Part shown: positions 6,602 through 13,496 of the stretch, piece by piece
How positions within the stretch are numbered: position 1 is the first letter of the stretch
How the letters are laid out: each line of letters opens with the position of its first letter
Origin: an uncultured Lachnospiraceae bacterium
Lineage (GTDB): Bacteria; Bacillota_A; Clostridia; Lachnospirales; Lachnospiraceae
Length of the DNA: 16,022 nt
NCBI GenBank assembly: GCA_910585355.1
Contig: CAJUDN010000048.1
Coordinates: 8,165 to 24,186, forward strand
Direction: 5' to 3'
Program-made: the position numbers and the translations under genes
The notes under the pieces: generated by a model
Database searches by the model: none
What the model was told of the DNA's origin: nothing
Seen by the model: only the letters and a program-made list of their open reading frames with translations

Positions 6602-7337
6602 TGTGCAAAAGCCCCTGATTCAGGTGGAAAGTCTGGAAAAAAGGTTTGGAGATCTTCACGTGCTAAAAGGGGTTACCGTAAAGATTGAAAAAGGCGATGT
6701 GGTTTTTGTGGTGGGACCTTCCGGCTCAGGTAAAAGTACTTTTCTCAGGTGCTTAAACCGCCTGGAGGAGCCCACGGCAGGGAAGATCTTTTTTGAAGGC
6801 GTGGACATCACGGATCCCAAAACAGATATTGACCGGCACCGCCAGAAGATGGGGATGGTGTTCCAGCAGTTTAACCTGTTCCCGCATATGACGATCATGA
6901 AAAATCTGACCATTGCCCCTACAAAGCTTCAGGGAAAAAGTCAGGAGGAAGCAGAAAATACAGCAATACAGCTTCTCAAAAGAGTCGGCCTTGCTGACCG
7001 GGCCGGCGCCTACCCAAGTCAGCTTTCCGGCGGACAGAAGCAGAGAATCGCCATTGTCCGCTCCCTGTGCATGAAGCCTGATGTGATGCTATTTGACGAG
7101 CCCACATCGGCTTTGGACCCGGAGATGGTGGGCGAGGTATTAAGCGTTATGCGCGATCTGGCAGAAGAAAAGATGACCATGGTGGTAGTAACCCACGAAA
7201 TGGGCTTTGCCAGAGAAGTGGCGACCAGGGTTATGTTTATGGATGAGGGATATTTCGTGGAGGAAAACGAGCCAGGAGAATTTTTCGGGCACCCGAAAAA
7301 CGAACGCCTGAAAAATTTCCTGAGCAAGGTCCTTTAA
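6591..7337 (+). CDS. Amino-acid ABC transporter ATP-binding protein (GlnQ type)
   Basis: Cytoplasmic ATPase that drives the importer. The protein has 248 residues from the GTG start: Walker A GPSGSGKST at 42-50, Q-loop FQQFNLFPHM at 91-100, signature LSGGQ at 145-149, Walker B VMLFDE at 165-170, D-loop SALDPE, and the switch histidine His202 in THEMGF. The GTG at 6591 is chosen because GGAGG (6576-6580) sits 10 bases upstream. An earlier in-frame ATG at 6540 would add 17 residues unlike the family and overlap the permease gene by 62 bases. All catalytic motifs are intact. Confidence 0.94.
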   Translation: MSDNVQKPLIQVESLEKRFGDLHVLKGVTVKIEKGDVVFVVGPSGSGKSTFLRCLNRLEEPTAGKIFFEGVDITDPKTDIDRHRQKMGMVFQQFNLFPHMTIMKNLTIAPTKLQGKSQEEAENTAIQLLKRVGLADRAGAYPSQLSGGQKQRIAIVRSLCMKPDVMLFDEPTSALDPEMVGEVLSVMRDLAEEKMTMVVVTHEMGFAREVATRVMFMDEGYFVEENEPGEFFGHPKNERLKNFLSKVL

Positions 7338-7396
7338 TGAAATATTTTCCACAAACTGTGACGCACATCTGACGGAAAGCAGTTTTCGAACACGCT

Positions 7397-7756
7397 CTAA
7401 CTTAACATTCCCCCGGCCATTCCGCTCAGGGTGCACATGGCCAGGACTGTGGCAACATGAAGGGGATCTCCTGTGATGCTGCCGTCCTGAAAAAAGGACA
7501 TGAGAAAGAGAAAAGCAAAATAAAGCCCGCCGGTGAGGAGTCCCCAGAAGAACCGGCGGGTTTTCTGGGCCTTGCCGGCAAGAAAGCCGCCGGTGAGGCA
7601 GGAGACAATATACACTCCGTTGACTCCCATATTTACCTGGCTTTCCGGAAGACGGAATTTGAAAAGAACAAAAGCCAGTCCGGCCAGAAGAATGCCGGAG
7701 ATTATGTAAGTGATAATCAGCGTGCGTACCACGCGCCAGATTTTTTGGCTAACCAT
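7397..7756 (-). CDS. TIGR04086-type four-helix membrane protein
   Basis: A 119-residue hydrophobic protein starting MVSQKIWRVVRTLIITYIIS, with four predicted membrane spans: residues about 12-32, 43-62, 68-90 and 98-119. Glycine-rich turns CLTGGFLAGK and LLTGGLYF lie between them. This matches the TIGR04086 family of small membrane proteins of unknown function, often found near SCIFF genes in Clostridia. The ATG at 7756-7754 has AAAGGAGC 6 bases upstream on the minus strand. It is divergent from the scfA leader and convergent with the ABC importer. No catalytic motif is visible. Confidence 0.8.
   Translation of the reverse strand: MVSQKIWRVVRTLIITYIISGILLAGLAFVLFKFRLPESQVNMGVNGVYIVSCLTGGFLAGKAQKTRRFFWGLLTGGLYFAFLFLMSFFQDGSITGDPLHVATVLAMCTLSGMAGGMLS
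7526..7564 (+). terminator. Terminator-like hairpin antisense to the TIGR04086 gene
   Basis: On the plus strand CCCGCCGGT (7526-7534) pairs with ACCGGCGGG (7552-7560), followed by TTTT (7561-7564). It lies inside the minus-strand gene but in the orientation that would stop read-through from the ABC importer, for which I see no other terminator. It may simply reflect the codons used for the TGG residues. Confidence 0.35.
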
Positions 7757-7828
7757 GAACCCGCTCCTTTCCTGATAAAATCAGCCTGTTTGCTAAATAA
7801 TATTCGCATGACCCTTAAATTATCCCTA

Positions 7829-7857
7829 TTGCAACTTGGGAATTGGTATGGTATAAT
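7829..7857 (+). promoter_or_regulatory. Distal promoter of the scfA operon
   Basis: TTGCAA (7829-7834), 17-base spacer and perfect TATAAT (7852-7857) with an extended -10 TGG (7849-7851). It is the best promoter upstream of scfA and would give a leader of about 210 bases. The -10 element lies in the left arm of a 26-bp palindrome, so anything binding the palindrome would compete with RNA polymerase. Confidence 0.75.
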
Positions 7858-7941
7858 GTCGCCAGACATTATACCTGTGCATCTGGTTTCTGCGTTTACC
7901 GCAGAAAGCCAGGCACTGGAATCCGCCGGAGGCCCCATGGC

Positions 7942-7986
7942 CGATTCGCGTCCGTTAAAAAAACGGACAAATTCTTTAGCGAATCG
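7942..7986 (+). other. Nested hairpin in the scfA leader
   Basis: Outer stem CGATTCGC (7942-7949) with GCGAATCG (7979-7986); inner stem GTCCGTT (7950-7956) with AACGGAC (7962-7968) around an AAAAA loop; ten unpaired bases 7969-7978 on the 3' side. All pairs are perfect. There is no T tract, so it is not an intrinsic terminator. Possible roles are mRNA stabilisation, a protein-binding RNA site, or an internal part of repeat E1. Confidence 0.6.
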
Positions 7987-8002
7987 TGTGCATCCTGCGG
8001 AG

Positions 8003-8045
8003 TATAGCATGTTGGAGACATGCTATAATGTCGCCAGACATTATA
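8003..8045 (+). promoter_or_regulatory. Proximal scfA promoter within two overlapping palindromes
   Basis: TATAGCATGT (8003-8012) is exactly complementary to ACATGCTATA (8018-8027) across TGGAG. The right arm overlaps TATAATGTC (8024-8032), the left arm of the second palindrome, which pairs with GACATTATA (8037-8045). The shared bases carry an extended -10 element TGC-TATAAT (8021-8029) with no good -35. Transcription would start near 8036, about 38 bases before scfA. The arrangement suggests two alternative protein sites or mutually exclusive hairpins. Confidence 0.55.
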
Positions 8046-8073
8046 CCTAAAAACTATCAGGAGGACTAAAAAT

Positions 8074-8220
8074 ATGAAACACGTAAAAACCTTAAGCTCC
8101 GGTACGTTAAAGAACAGCATGAAAAAGGGCGGCTGCGGCGAGTGCCAGACGTCCTGCCAGTCTGCATGTAAGACATCCTGCACAGTTGGAAATCAGAGCT
8201 GCGAAAACAGCAGCCGCTAA
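8074..8220 (+). CDS. scfA: SCIFF ranthipeptide precursor
   Basis: A 48-residue precursor of the SCIFF family (six cysteines in about forty-five residues), the substrate of a radical SAM thioether-forming maturase. The leader MKHVKTLSSGTLKNSMKKGG is followed by a core with Cys21, 24, 28, 32, 36 and 43 and threonines at 26, 34 and 37. In the Clostridium thermocellum homologue CteA, the maturase joins Cys32 to Thr37 (recalled), and both positions are conserved here. The ATG at 8074 has AGGAGG (8059-8064). The maturase gene follows after 116 bases. The biological role of the mature peptide remains unsettled in the literature as I know it. No dedicated protease or exporter gene is adjacent. Confidence 0.95.
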   Translation: MKHVKTLSSGTLKNSMKKGGCGECQTSCQSACKTSCTVGNQSCENSSR

Positions 8221-8257
8221 TGACAGGGCTTCGGACAATCAGAAGTTTTTAAAAAGA

Positions 8258-8283
8258 CCCCTACGGTCATATGATTGTAGGGG
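8258..8283 (+). other. Hairpin between scfA and scfB
   Basis: CCCCTAC (8258-8264) pairs with GTAGGGG (8277-8283) around a 12-base loop containing CATATG. No T tract follows. Placed between the peptide gene and its enzyme, it could act as a partial terminator or 3'-end stabiliser, giving more peptide mRNA than enzyme mRNA. Confidence 0.5.
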
Positions 8284-8336
8284 CTATTGCTGTTACATGG
8301 AAAATTCCAAATTTAACCCAAGCTAGGAGAATTGTT

Positions 8337-9728
8337 TTGATACATCAGTACATTAACAACGGATATTACATTGTTTTGGATGTAAACAGCGGTTCGGTCC
8401 ATTCCGTGGATGCCCTTCTATATGATGTGGTAGAAGCTTTGGCGCCTAACGTTCCTGATATGGAACACCCGGCTTCCCTTACGGAGGACCAGAAATCCTG
8501 TGTTTTTGACACTCTCTCCTCAAGGTATACGGAGGAAGACCTTCTGGACGCTCTTTCCGATGTTCAGGAGCTAATTGACGCAGAAGAGCTGTTTACGGCT
8601 GACATTTATAAAGATTATGTGGCAGACTTTAAAAAGCGCCAGACTGTGGTCAAGGCTCTTTGTCTCCATATCGCCCATGACTGCAATCTGGCCTGCCGAT
8701 ACTGTTTCGCCGAAGAAGGCGAGTACCATGGCCGCCGGGCCTTAATGAGTTTTGAGGTGGGAAAAAAGGCGCTGGATTTCCTTATCGCCAATTCCGGAAA
8801 CAGAATTAATCTGGAGGTGGACTTCTTTGGAGGCGAGCCTCTTATGAACTGGAATGTGGTAAAACAGCTTGTGGAATACGGCCGTTCTCAGGAAAAGAAG
8901 CACAATAAAAAATTCCGTTTCACCCTGACCACCAACGGAGTCCTTTTAAATAATGAAATTATGGACTTCTGCAACAAAGAAATGTGCAATGTGGTTTTAA
9001 GCCTGGACGGGAGAAAAGAAGTAAATGACAGAATGCGCCCCTTCCGTAATGGAACCGGCAGTTATGACCTAATTGTTCCGAAATTTCAGAAATTTGTAAA
9101 ATTACGTGGAGAAAAAGACTACTTTGTCCGCGGAACCTTTACCAGAAACAATCTGGATTTTTCTCAGGACGTGCTGCACTTTGCTGATCTGGGTTTTGAA
9201 AAGCTTTCGGTGGAGCCTGTGGTGGCATCTCCTGATGAGCCATACTCTATCCGTGAAGAGGACCTGCCCAAGATCATGGAGGAGTACGATAAGCTTGCAA
9301 AGGAATTCATTAAGCGGGAAAAGGAAGGCCGTGGATTCAAGTTTTTCCATTTTATGATTGATCTGAACCAGGGGCCCTGTGTGGCCAAGCGTCTTTCCGG
9401 CTGCGGTTCGGGAACGGAGTATCTGGCAGTTACCCCCTGGGGTGACTTTTATCCATGCCATCAGTTCGTGGGTATGGAAAATTTCCTCCTGGGGAATGTG
9501 GAGGAAGGAATCGTAAACACTGCGGTGCGGGATGAATTCAAGCTCTGCAATGTGTATGCTAAGGAAAAATGCAGGAACTGCTTTGCAAGATTTTACTGCA
9601 GCGGCGGCTGTGCCGCTAATTCCTATAATTTCCACGGCAAAATTACGGATGCTTATGATATCGGCTGCGCGATGCAGAAAAAGCGCATCGAGTGTGCCAT
9701 TATGATAAGGGCGGCTCTGTCAGAATAA
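8337..9728 (+). CDS. scfB: SCIFF maturase, radical SAM/SPASM protein (CteB-like)
   Basis: Cytoplasmic radical SAM enzyme that forms Cys-to-Thr thioether bonds in the SCIFF peptide. From TTG 8337 the protein has 463 residues and begins MIHQYINNGYYIVLDVNSGS, matching the family N-terminus. The N-terminal precursor-recognition region ends near residue 100. The SAM cluster motif CNLACRYC has Cys116, Cys120 and Cys123; GGEP lies at 165-168. The C-terminal SPASM domain holds two auxiliary Fe-S clusters, with GCGSGTEYLAVTPWGDFYPC and later CRNCFARFYCSGGC and GCAMQKK. TTG is preferred because AGGAGA (8325-8330) lies 6 bases upstream, whereas the earlier in-frame ATG (8271) falls in the loop of a hairpin. 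Cysteine ligands appear complete. Confidence 0.94.
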   Translation: MIHQYINNGYYIVLDVNSGSVHSVDALLYDVVEALAPNVPDMEHPASLTEDQKSCVFDTLSSRYTEEDLLDALSDVQELIDAEELFTADIYKDYVADFKKRQTVVKALCLHIAHDCNLACRYCFAEEGEYHGRRALMSFEVGKKALDFLIANSGNRINLEVDFFGGEPLMNWNVVKQLVEYGRSQEKKHNKKFRFTLTTNGVLLNNEIMDFCNKEMCNVVLSLDGRKEVNDRMRPFRNGTGSYDLIVPKFQKFVKLRGEKDYFVRGTFTRNNLDFSQDVLHFADLGFEKLSVEPVVASPDEPYSIREEDLPKIMEEYDKLAKEFIKREKEGRGFKFFHFMIDLNQGPCVAKRLSGCGSGTEYLAVTPWGDFYPCHQFVGMENFLLGNVEEGIVNTAVRDEFKLCNVYAKEKCRNCFARFYCSGGCAANSYNFHGKITDAYDIGCAMQKKRIECAIMIRAALSE

Positions 9729-9774
9729 GGGACGCCATCTCGAAATATTTAAAAAGTTAAGGAGAAAGAGAATC

Positions 9775-11946
9775 ATGAAGAGCAACAAAGGAAAGGGCCT
9801 TCTCTTCCTTTTGGGCCTCCTCGTTGTCATCGGTATCTTCGGATACTTGGGATACGATACGCTCCAGAGGAGCAGGCTTATTACCGATGAGAACGGTGTG
9901 ACCTCTCAGGAAGGCGGCATCAAGCTGGGGCTGGATCTGGCAGGCGGCGTCAGCATCACCTATCAGGCAAAAGAGGCGAACCCCAGCGCTGAGGATATGT
10001 CGGATACTCAGTACAAGCTTCAGCAGAGAGTGCAGACATACAGTTCTGAGGCTGAGGTTTATCAGGAAGGCGGAAACCGTATTAATATTGATATTCCGGG
10101 CGTTTCTGATGCGAATAAAATTTTGGAAGAGCTTGGCAAGCCCGGCTCTCTGCTGTTTTTAGATGAGAACATGCAGACCGTACTGGAAGGAACCGATGTG
10201 GCATCCGCCACTCCCATGATCTATAAAGATCAGCAGACTGGTTCCAATAACTATGAGGTTGCCCTTACGTTTACTGATGAGGGAGCACAGAAGTTTGCTG
10301 AAGTAACAGCAGCCAATGTGGGGAAACGAATTGCTATTGTTTATGACGGTGTTGTCTATTCCAACCCCACCGTTCAGGCTGCCATCACAGGCGGCCAGGC
10401 ATCCATTACCGGAATGGCTTCTTATGAAGAGGCAGACCGTCTTGCGGCCACCATCCGTATTGGTTCTTTGTCTCTGGAGCTGGAGGAGCTCCGTTCCAAT
10501 GTGGTTGGCGCCAAACTTGGTCAGGAAGCCATTGCTACCAGCTTAAAGGCCGGAGCTATTGGTTTTGCCATCGTATGCGTGTTTATGATTATCGTTTACC
10601 TGGTTCCAGGTTTTGCGGCATCCATCGCGCTGTGCCTGTATGTGGCTCTGATGCTGATTTTGCTGGCGGCTTTTGAGGTGACCCTCACATTGCCGGGTAT
10701 TGCGGGTATTATCCTGTCCATCGGTATGGCTGTGGATGCTAATGTTATTATTTTCACACGTATTAAAGAGGAAATCGGTCTTGGAAAAACCGTAAAATCG
10801 GCCATTAAGACAGGTTTTGCAAAGGCTTTATCCGCTATCATTGACGGTAATGTGACAACCCTGATTGCCGCAGCCGTGCTTTACTGGAGAGGCTCCGGTA
10901 CCGTAAAGGGCTTCGCCACTACTCTGGCCATCGGTATTGTGCTGTCCATGTTCACGGCTCTGTTTGTAACAAAATTTGCCTTGAATACTCTCTATGAGCT
11001 GGGCTTTTCCGATAAGAAATTCTATGGGACAAGAAAAGAGAAGACGCCAGTTAACTTCCTTGGAAAGAAAGCGGTCTGCTTTGCCGTCTCCGCTGTCCTG
11101 ATCTGTGCAGGCTTTGTGGGTATGGCAATCAACAAGGGATCCATCGGCGGCGCCTTTAACTATGGCTTGGATTTCCAGGGAGGTACTTCCACCAACGTAA
11201 CCTTCAACGAGGATATGTCTCTGGAACGCATCTCAAGCGAAGTGGTTCCAGTTGTTGAAGAGATAACAGGAAGCGCCGACACCCAGACCCAGAAGGTTGC
11301 AGGAACCACAGAGGTTATCATCAAGACAAGAACCCTCAGCGTGGAGGAGCGTCAGGCTTTGGATACAGCCCTGGCAGAGAACTTTGGCGTGGATGAGACG
11401 AAGATCGTCGCCGAGAGTATTTCCGGCGCCATAAGTGCTGAGATGAAGCGGGACGCTGTTATGGCAACCGCCATTGCAACCGTATTCATGCTGCTCTATA
11501 TCTGGATTCGATTCAAGGATATCCGCTTTGCAGCCAGCGCCGTTATCGCTTTGATTCATGACGTATTGGTGGTAGTTGCCTGTTATGCACTGGCAAAATG
11601 GTCCGTGGGATCCACAGCCATTGCCTGCCTTCTTACCATTGTCGGTTACTCCATCAACGCCACGATTGTTATTTTTGACCGTATCCGTGAAAACCTGAAG
11701 CTTCAGGGTGCGAAGGCGGATCTGGCGGGAATTGTAAACTTGAGTATTACGCAGACTTTCACCAGAAGTATCAATACTTCCCTGACCACTTTTGTCATGG
11801 TTCTGGTGCTGTTTATCATGGGCGTATCCTCTATCCGTGAATTTGCACTTCCGCTGATGGCGGGTATTATCTGCGGAACCTATTCTTCTGTATGCTTAAC
11901 AGGCGCCCTCTGGTACGTGATGAGCATGAAGAAAAAGAAAAACTAA
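9775..11946 (+). CDS. secDF: Fused protein translocase subunit SecDF
   Basis: A 723-residue fusion of SecD and SecF, the proton- or sodium-driven accessory complex of the SecYEG translocon. SecD covers residues about 1-420: first membrane helix at 8-28, LGLDLAGGVSITYQ, the extracellular P1 domain, then five helices with GMAVDANVIIFTRIKEE carrying Asp321. SecF starts at about 425, with FNYGLDFQGGTSTNV, then five helices with GYSINATIVIFDRIREN (residues 624-640) and RSINTSLTTF. Position 629 is Ala where most SecF proteins have Asp (motif NDT). The ATG at 9775 has AAGGAG (9759-9764). It lies 46 bases after scfB, and its stop overlaps the tgt start, consistent with one transcript. Confidence 0.95.
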   Translation: MKSNKGKGLLFLLGLLVVIGIFGYLGYDTLQRSRLITDENGVTSQEGGIKLGLDLAGGVSITYQAKEANPSAEDMSDTQYKLQQRVQTYSSEAEVYQEGGNRINIDIPGVSDANKILEELGKPGSLLFLDENMQTVLEGTDVASATPMIYKDQQTGSNNYEVALTFTDEGAQKFAEVTAANVGKRIAIVYDGVVYSNPTVQAAITGGQASITGMASYEEADRLAATIRIGSLSLELEELRSNVVGAKLGQEAIATSLKAGAIGFAIVCVFMIIVYLVPGFAASIALCLYVALMLILLAAFEVTLTLPGIAGIILSIGMAVDANVIIFTRIKEEIGLGKTVKSAIKTGFAKALSAIIDGNVTTLIAAAVLYWRGSGTVKGFATTLAIGIVLSMFTALFVTKFALNTLYELGFSDKKFYGTRKEKTPVNFLGKKAVCFAVSAVLICAGFVGMAINKGSIGGAFNYGLDFQGGTSTNVTFNEDMSLERISSEVVPVVEEITGSADTQTQKVAGTTEVIIKTRTLSVEERQALDTALAENFGVDETKIVAESISGAISAEMKRDAVMATAIATVFMLLYIWIRFKDIRFAASAVIALIHDVLVVVACYALAKWSVGSTAIACLLTIVGYSINATIVIFDRIRENLKLQGAKADLAGIVNLSITQTFTRSINTSLTTFVMVLVLFIMGVSSIREFALPLMAGIICGTYSSVCLTGALWYVMSMKKKKN

Positions 11947-13100
11947 TGGGGAAAACCATGGAGTATAAAATTCTGGCAAAGGATGGGCGTGCCAAACGGG
12001 CTCAGGTTACCACAGTTCACGGCACGATCCAGACGCCGGTTTTCATGAATGTGGGAACCGTGGGAGCCATCAAGGGCGCCGTATCCACAGATGACCTGAG
12101 GGAGATCAGAACCCAGGTGGAGTTGTCTAACACCTACCACCTTCATGTGCGGACCGGAGATACATTGATTAAGGAACTGGGGGGACTTCACAGGTTCATG
12201 AACTGGGATCGTCCGATTCTCACTGACTCAGGGGGGTTTCAGGTGTTTTCTCTGGCCGGTTTAAGGAAGATAAAGGAAGAGGGAGTTTATTTCAATTCTC
12301 ACATTGACGGCCACAAAATTTTCATGGGACCGGAAGAGAGCATGCAGATCCAGTCCAACCTTGGCTCAACCATTGCCATGGCTTTTGACGAGTGCGCCCC
12401 TCATCCGTGCACCAGGGAATATATGGAAAATTCCGTGGCAAGAACCACCCGGTGGCTTCAGAGATGTAAGACAGAGATGAAGCGGCTAAACGACCTCCCT
12501 GATACGGTCAATAAGGAACAGCTTCTCTTTGGGATCAACCAGGGAGGAACTTTTGAGGATATCCGTATCGCTCACGCGGACGCAATCTCAGAGATGGACT
12601 GCGACGGCTATGCCCTTGGCGGGCTGGCTGTGGGAGAGAGCCATGAGGAGATGTACAGAATTCTGGATGTTACAGTACCCCATCTTCCGGAAAATAAGCC
12701 CACCTACCTGATGGGAGTGGGAACTCCGGCCAACATTTTAGAGAGTGTGGACCGGGGAGTGGATTTTTTTGACTGTGTTTATCCGACGCGGAATGGGCGC
12801 CATGGACATGTCTATACCAACCGTGGAAAGCTGAATCTTTTTAATGAGATGTTTTCCCGGGATATGCGCCCCATTGAAGAGGGCTGCCAGTGTCCTGCCT
12901 GCCGCTCGTACAGCAGAGCTTATATCAGGCATCTGTTAAAGGCAAAGGAGATGCTGGGAATGCGTCTTTGCGTACTCCATAATCTGTATTTCTATAATAC
13001 CATGATGACGGAGATACGCGAGGCCATCGAAAACAACCGTTACGCCGAATATAAGGAAAAGAAGCTGGCAGGTGTTTCGGGGAACTACAAGGACCGTTGA
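11946..13100 (+). CDS. tgt: Queuine tRNA-ribosyltransferase (tRNA-guanine transglycosylase)
   Basis: Replaces guanine at tRNA position 34 with preQ1 in the queuosine pathway. Length is 384 residues from ATG 11946, which overlaps the secDF stop (TAATG). The active-site Asp94 lies in TDSGGFQVFS, and the nucleophile Asp276 in VDFFDCVYPTRNGRHG. The zinc site Cys314, Cys316, Cys319 and His345 is intact. No strong ribosome site precedes 11946, so termination-reinitiation from secDF is likely. A second in-frame ATG at 11958, 6 bases after GGGG, is a possible alternative that would remove four residues. queA, the next pathway enzyme, is not in the window. Confidence 0.95.
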   Translation: MGKTMEYKILAKDGRAKRAQVTTVHGTIQTPVFMNVGTVGAIKGAVSTDDLREIRTQVELSNTYHLHVRTGDTLIKELGGLHRFMNWDRPILTDSGGFQVFSLAGLRKIKEEGVYFNSHIDGHKIFMGPEESMQIQSNLGSTIAMAFDECAPHPCTREYMENSVARTTRWLQRCKTEMKRLNDLPDTVNKEQLLFGINQGGTFEDIRIAHADAISEMDCDGYALGGLAVGESHEEMYRILDVTVPHLPENKPTYLMGVGTPANILESVDRGVDFFDCVYPTRNGRHGHVYTNRGKLNLFNEMFSRDMRPIEEGCQCPACRSYSRAYIRHLLKAKEMLGMRLCVLHNLYFYNTMMTEIREAIENNRYAEYKEKKLAGVSGNYKDR

Positions 13101-13147
13101 AAATTTATGAAATATAAGCAGAAGTTAGAAAGAGAGGTGTATGGGAT

Positions 13148-13429
13148 ATGTCAATGAGCAGCCCGGCATTCTGGATCGGCTATATCGTTTTGATTTTTGC
13201 GTTCATGTATTTTATCGCAATTAAGCCGCAGCAGAAAGAAAAGAAGAAAATGCAGGAATTAATGGCAAGTATTGCAGTTGGAGACAGTGTACTGACCTCC
13301 AGCGGCTTTTACGGAGTAATTATTGATATGACAGATGATACGGTTATCGTAGAATTTGGAAATAATAAGAACTGCCGCATTCCAATGCAGAAGCAGGCAA
13401 TCGTTCAGATTGAAAAACCGGAAATGTAA
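13148..13429 (+). CDS. yajC: Preprotein translocase accessory subunit YajC
   Basis: A 93-residue single-span protein associated with SecDF. It has an N-terminal membrane helix (residues about 7-25), then the basic KPQQKEKKKMQE segment and a small beta-rich domain with the family motif IAVGDSVLTSSGFYGVI, followed by VIVEFGNNKNCRIPMQKQAI. The ATG at 13148 has GAGAGG (13132-13137); another in-frame ATG at 13154 is too far from that site. It sits 47 bases after tgt and closes the scfA-scfB-secDF-tgt-yajC block, before a strong hairpin terminator. Confidence 0.94.
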   Translation: MSMSSPAFWIGYIVLIFAFMYFIAIKPQQKEKKKMQELMASIAVGDSVLTSSGFYGVIIDMTDDTVIVEFGNNKNCRIPMQKQAIVQIEKPEM

Positions 13430-13440
13430 TTGTCAGAGAA

Positions 13441-13479
13441 GGAGAAACCGGAGTTCCCGTATGGAGCTCCGGTTTCTCC
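13441..13479. terminator. Bidirectional hairpin between convergent genes
   Basis: A perfect 13-bp stem pairs 13441-13453 with 13467-13479, extendable to about 17 pairs with one wobble around a CGTAT loop. No long T tract lies on either side. It separates yajC from the oppositely oriented gene ending at 13497 and probably ends both transcripts. Confidence 0.7.
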
Positions 13480-13496
13480 TGTCATAGCACATCATG

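Larger units (their letters stand above)
7850..8047 (+). repeat. Palindrome-bounded repeat element E1 upstream of scfA
   Basis: A stretch of about 198 bases bounded by two palindromes sharing the 25-base direct repeat TATAATGTC-GCCA-GACATTATACCT. The first (7850-7875) has perfect 11-bp arms; the second core is 8024-8045. Its first 79 bases (7850-7928) match the reverse complement of 14698-14776 at 64 of 79 ungapped positions. The interior is structured: CTGG-TTTCTGCG (7883-7894) pairs with CGCAGAAA-G-CCAG (7900-7912), and further hairpins follow at 7942-7986. It occupies most of the 317-base gap between the TIGR04086 gene and scfA, so it serves as the scfA leader. Confidence 0.7.

Noticed and set aside
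7457..8050. A 197-codon open frame on the plus strand across the TIGR04086 gene and the scfA leader
   Set aside because: It is antisense to a recognisable membrane protein gene, then runs through palindromes and hairpins. It has no ribosome site and no family resemblance.
8271..8336. 22-residue N-terminal extension of the SCIFF maturase from ATG 8271
   Set aside because: The ATG lies in a hairpin loop without a ribosome site, and the family N-terminus begins at MIHQY.
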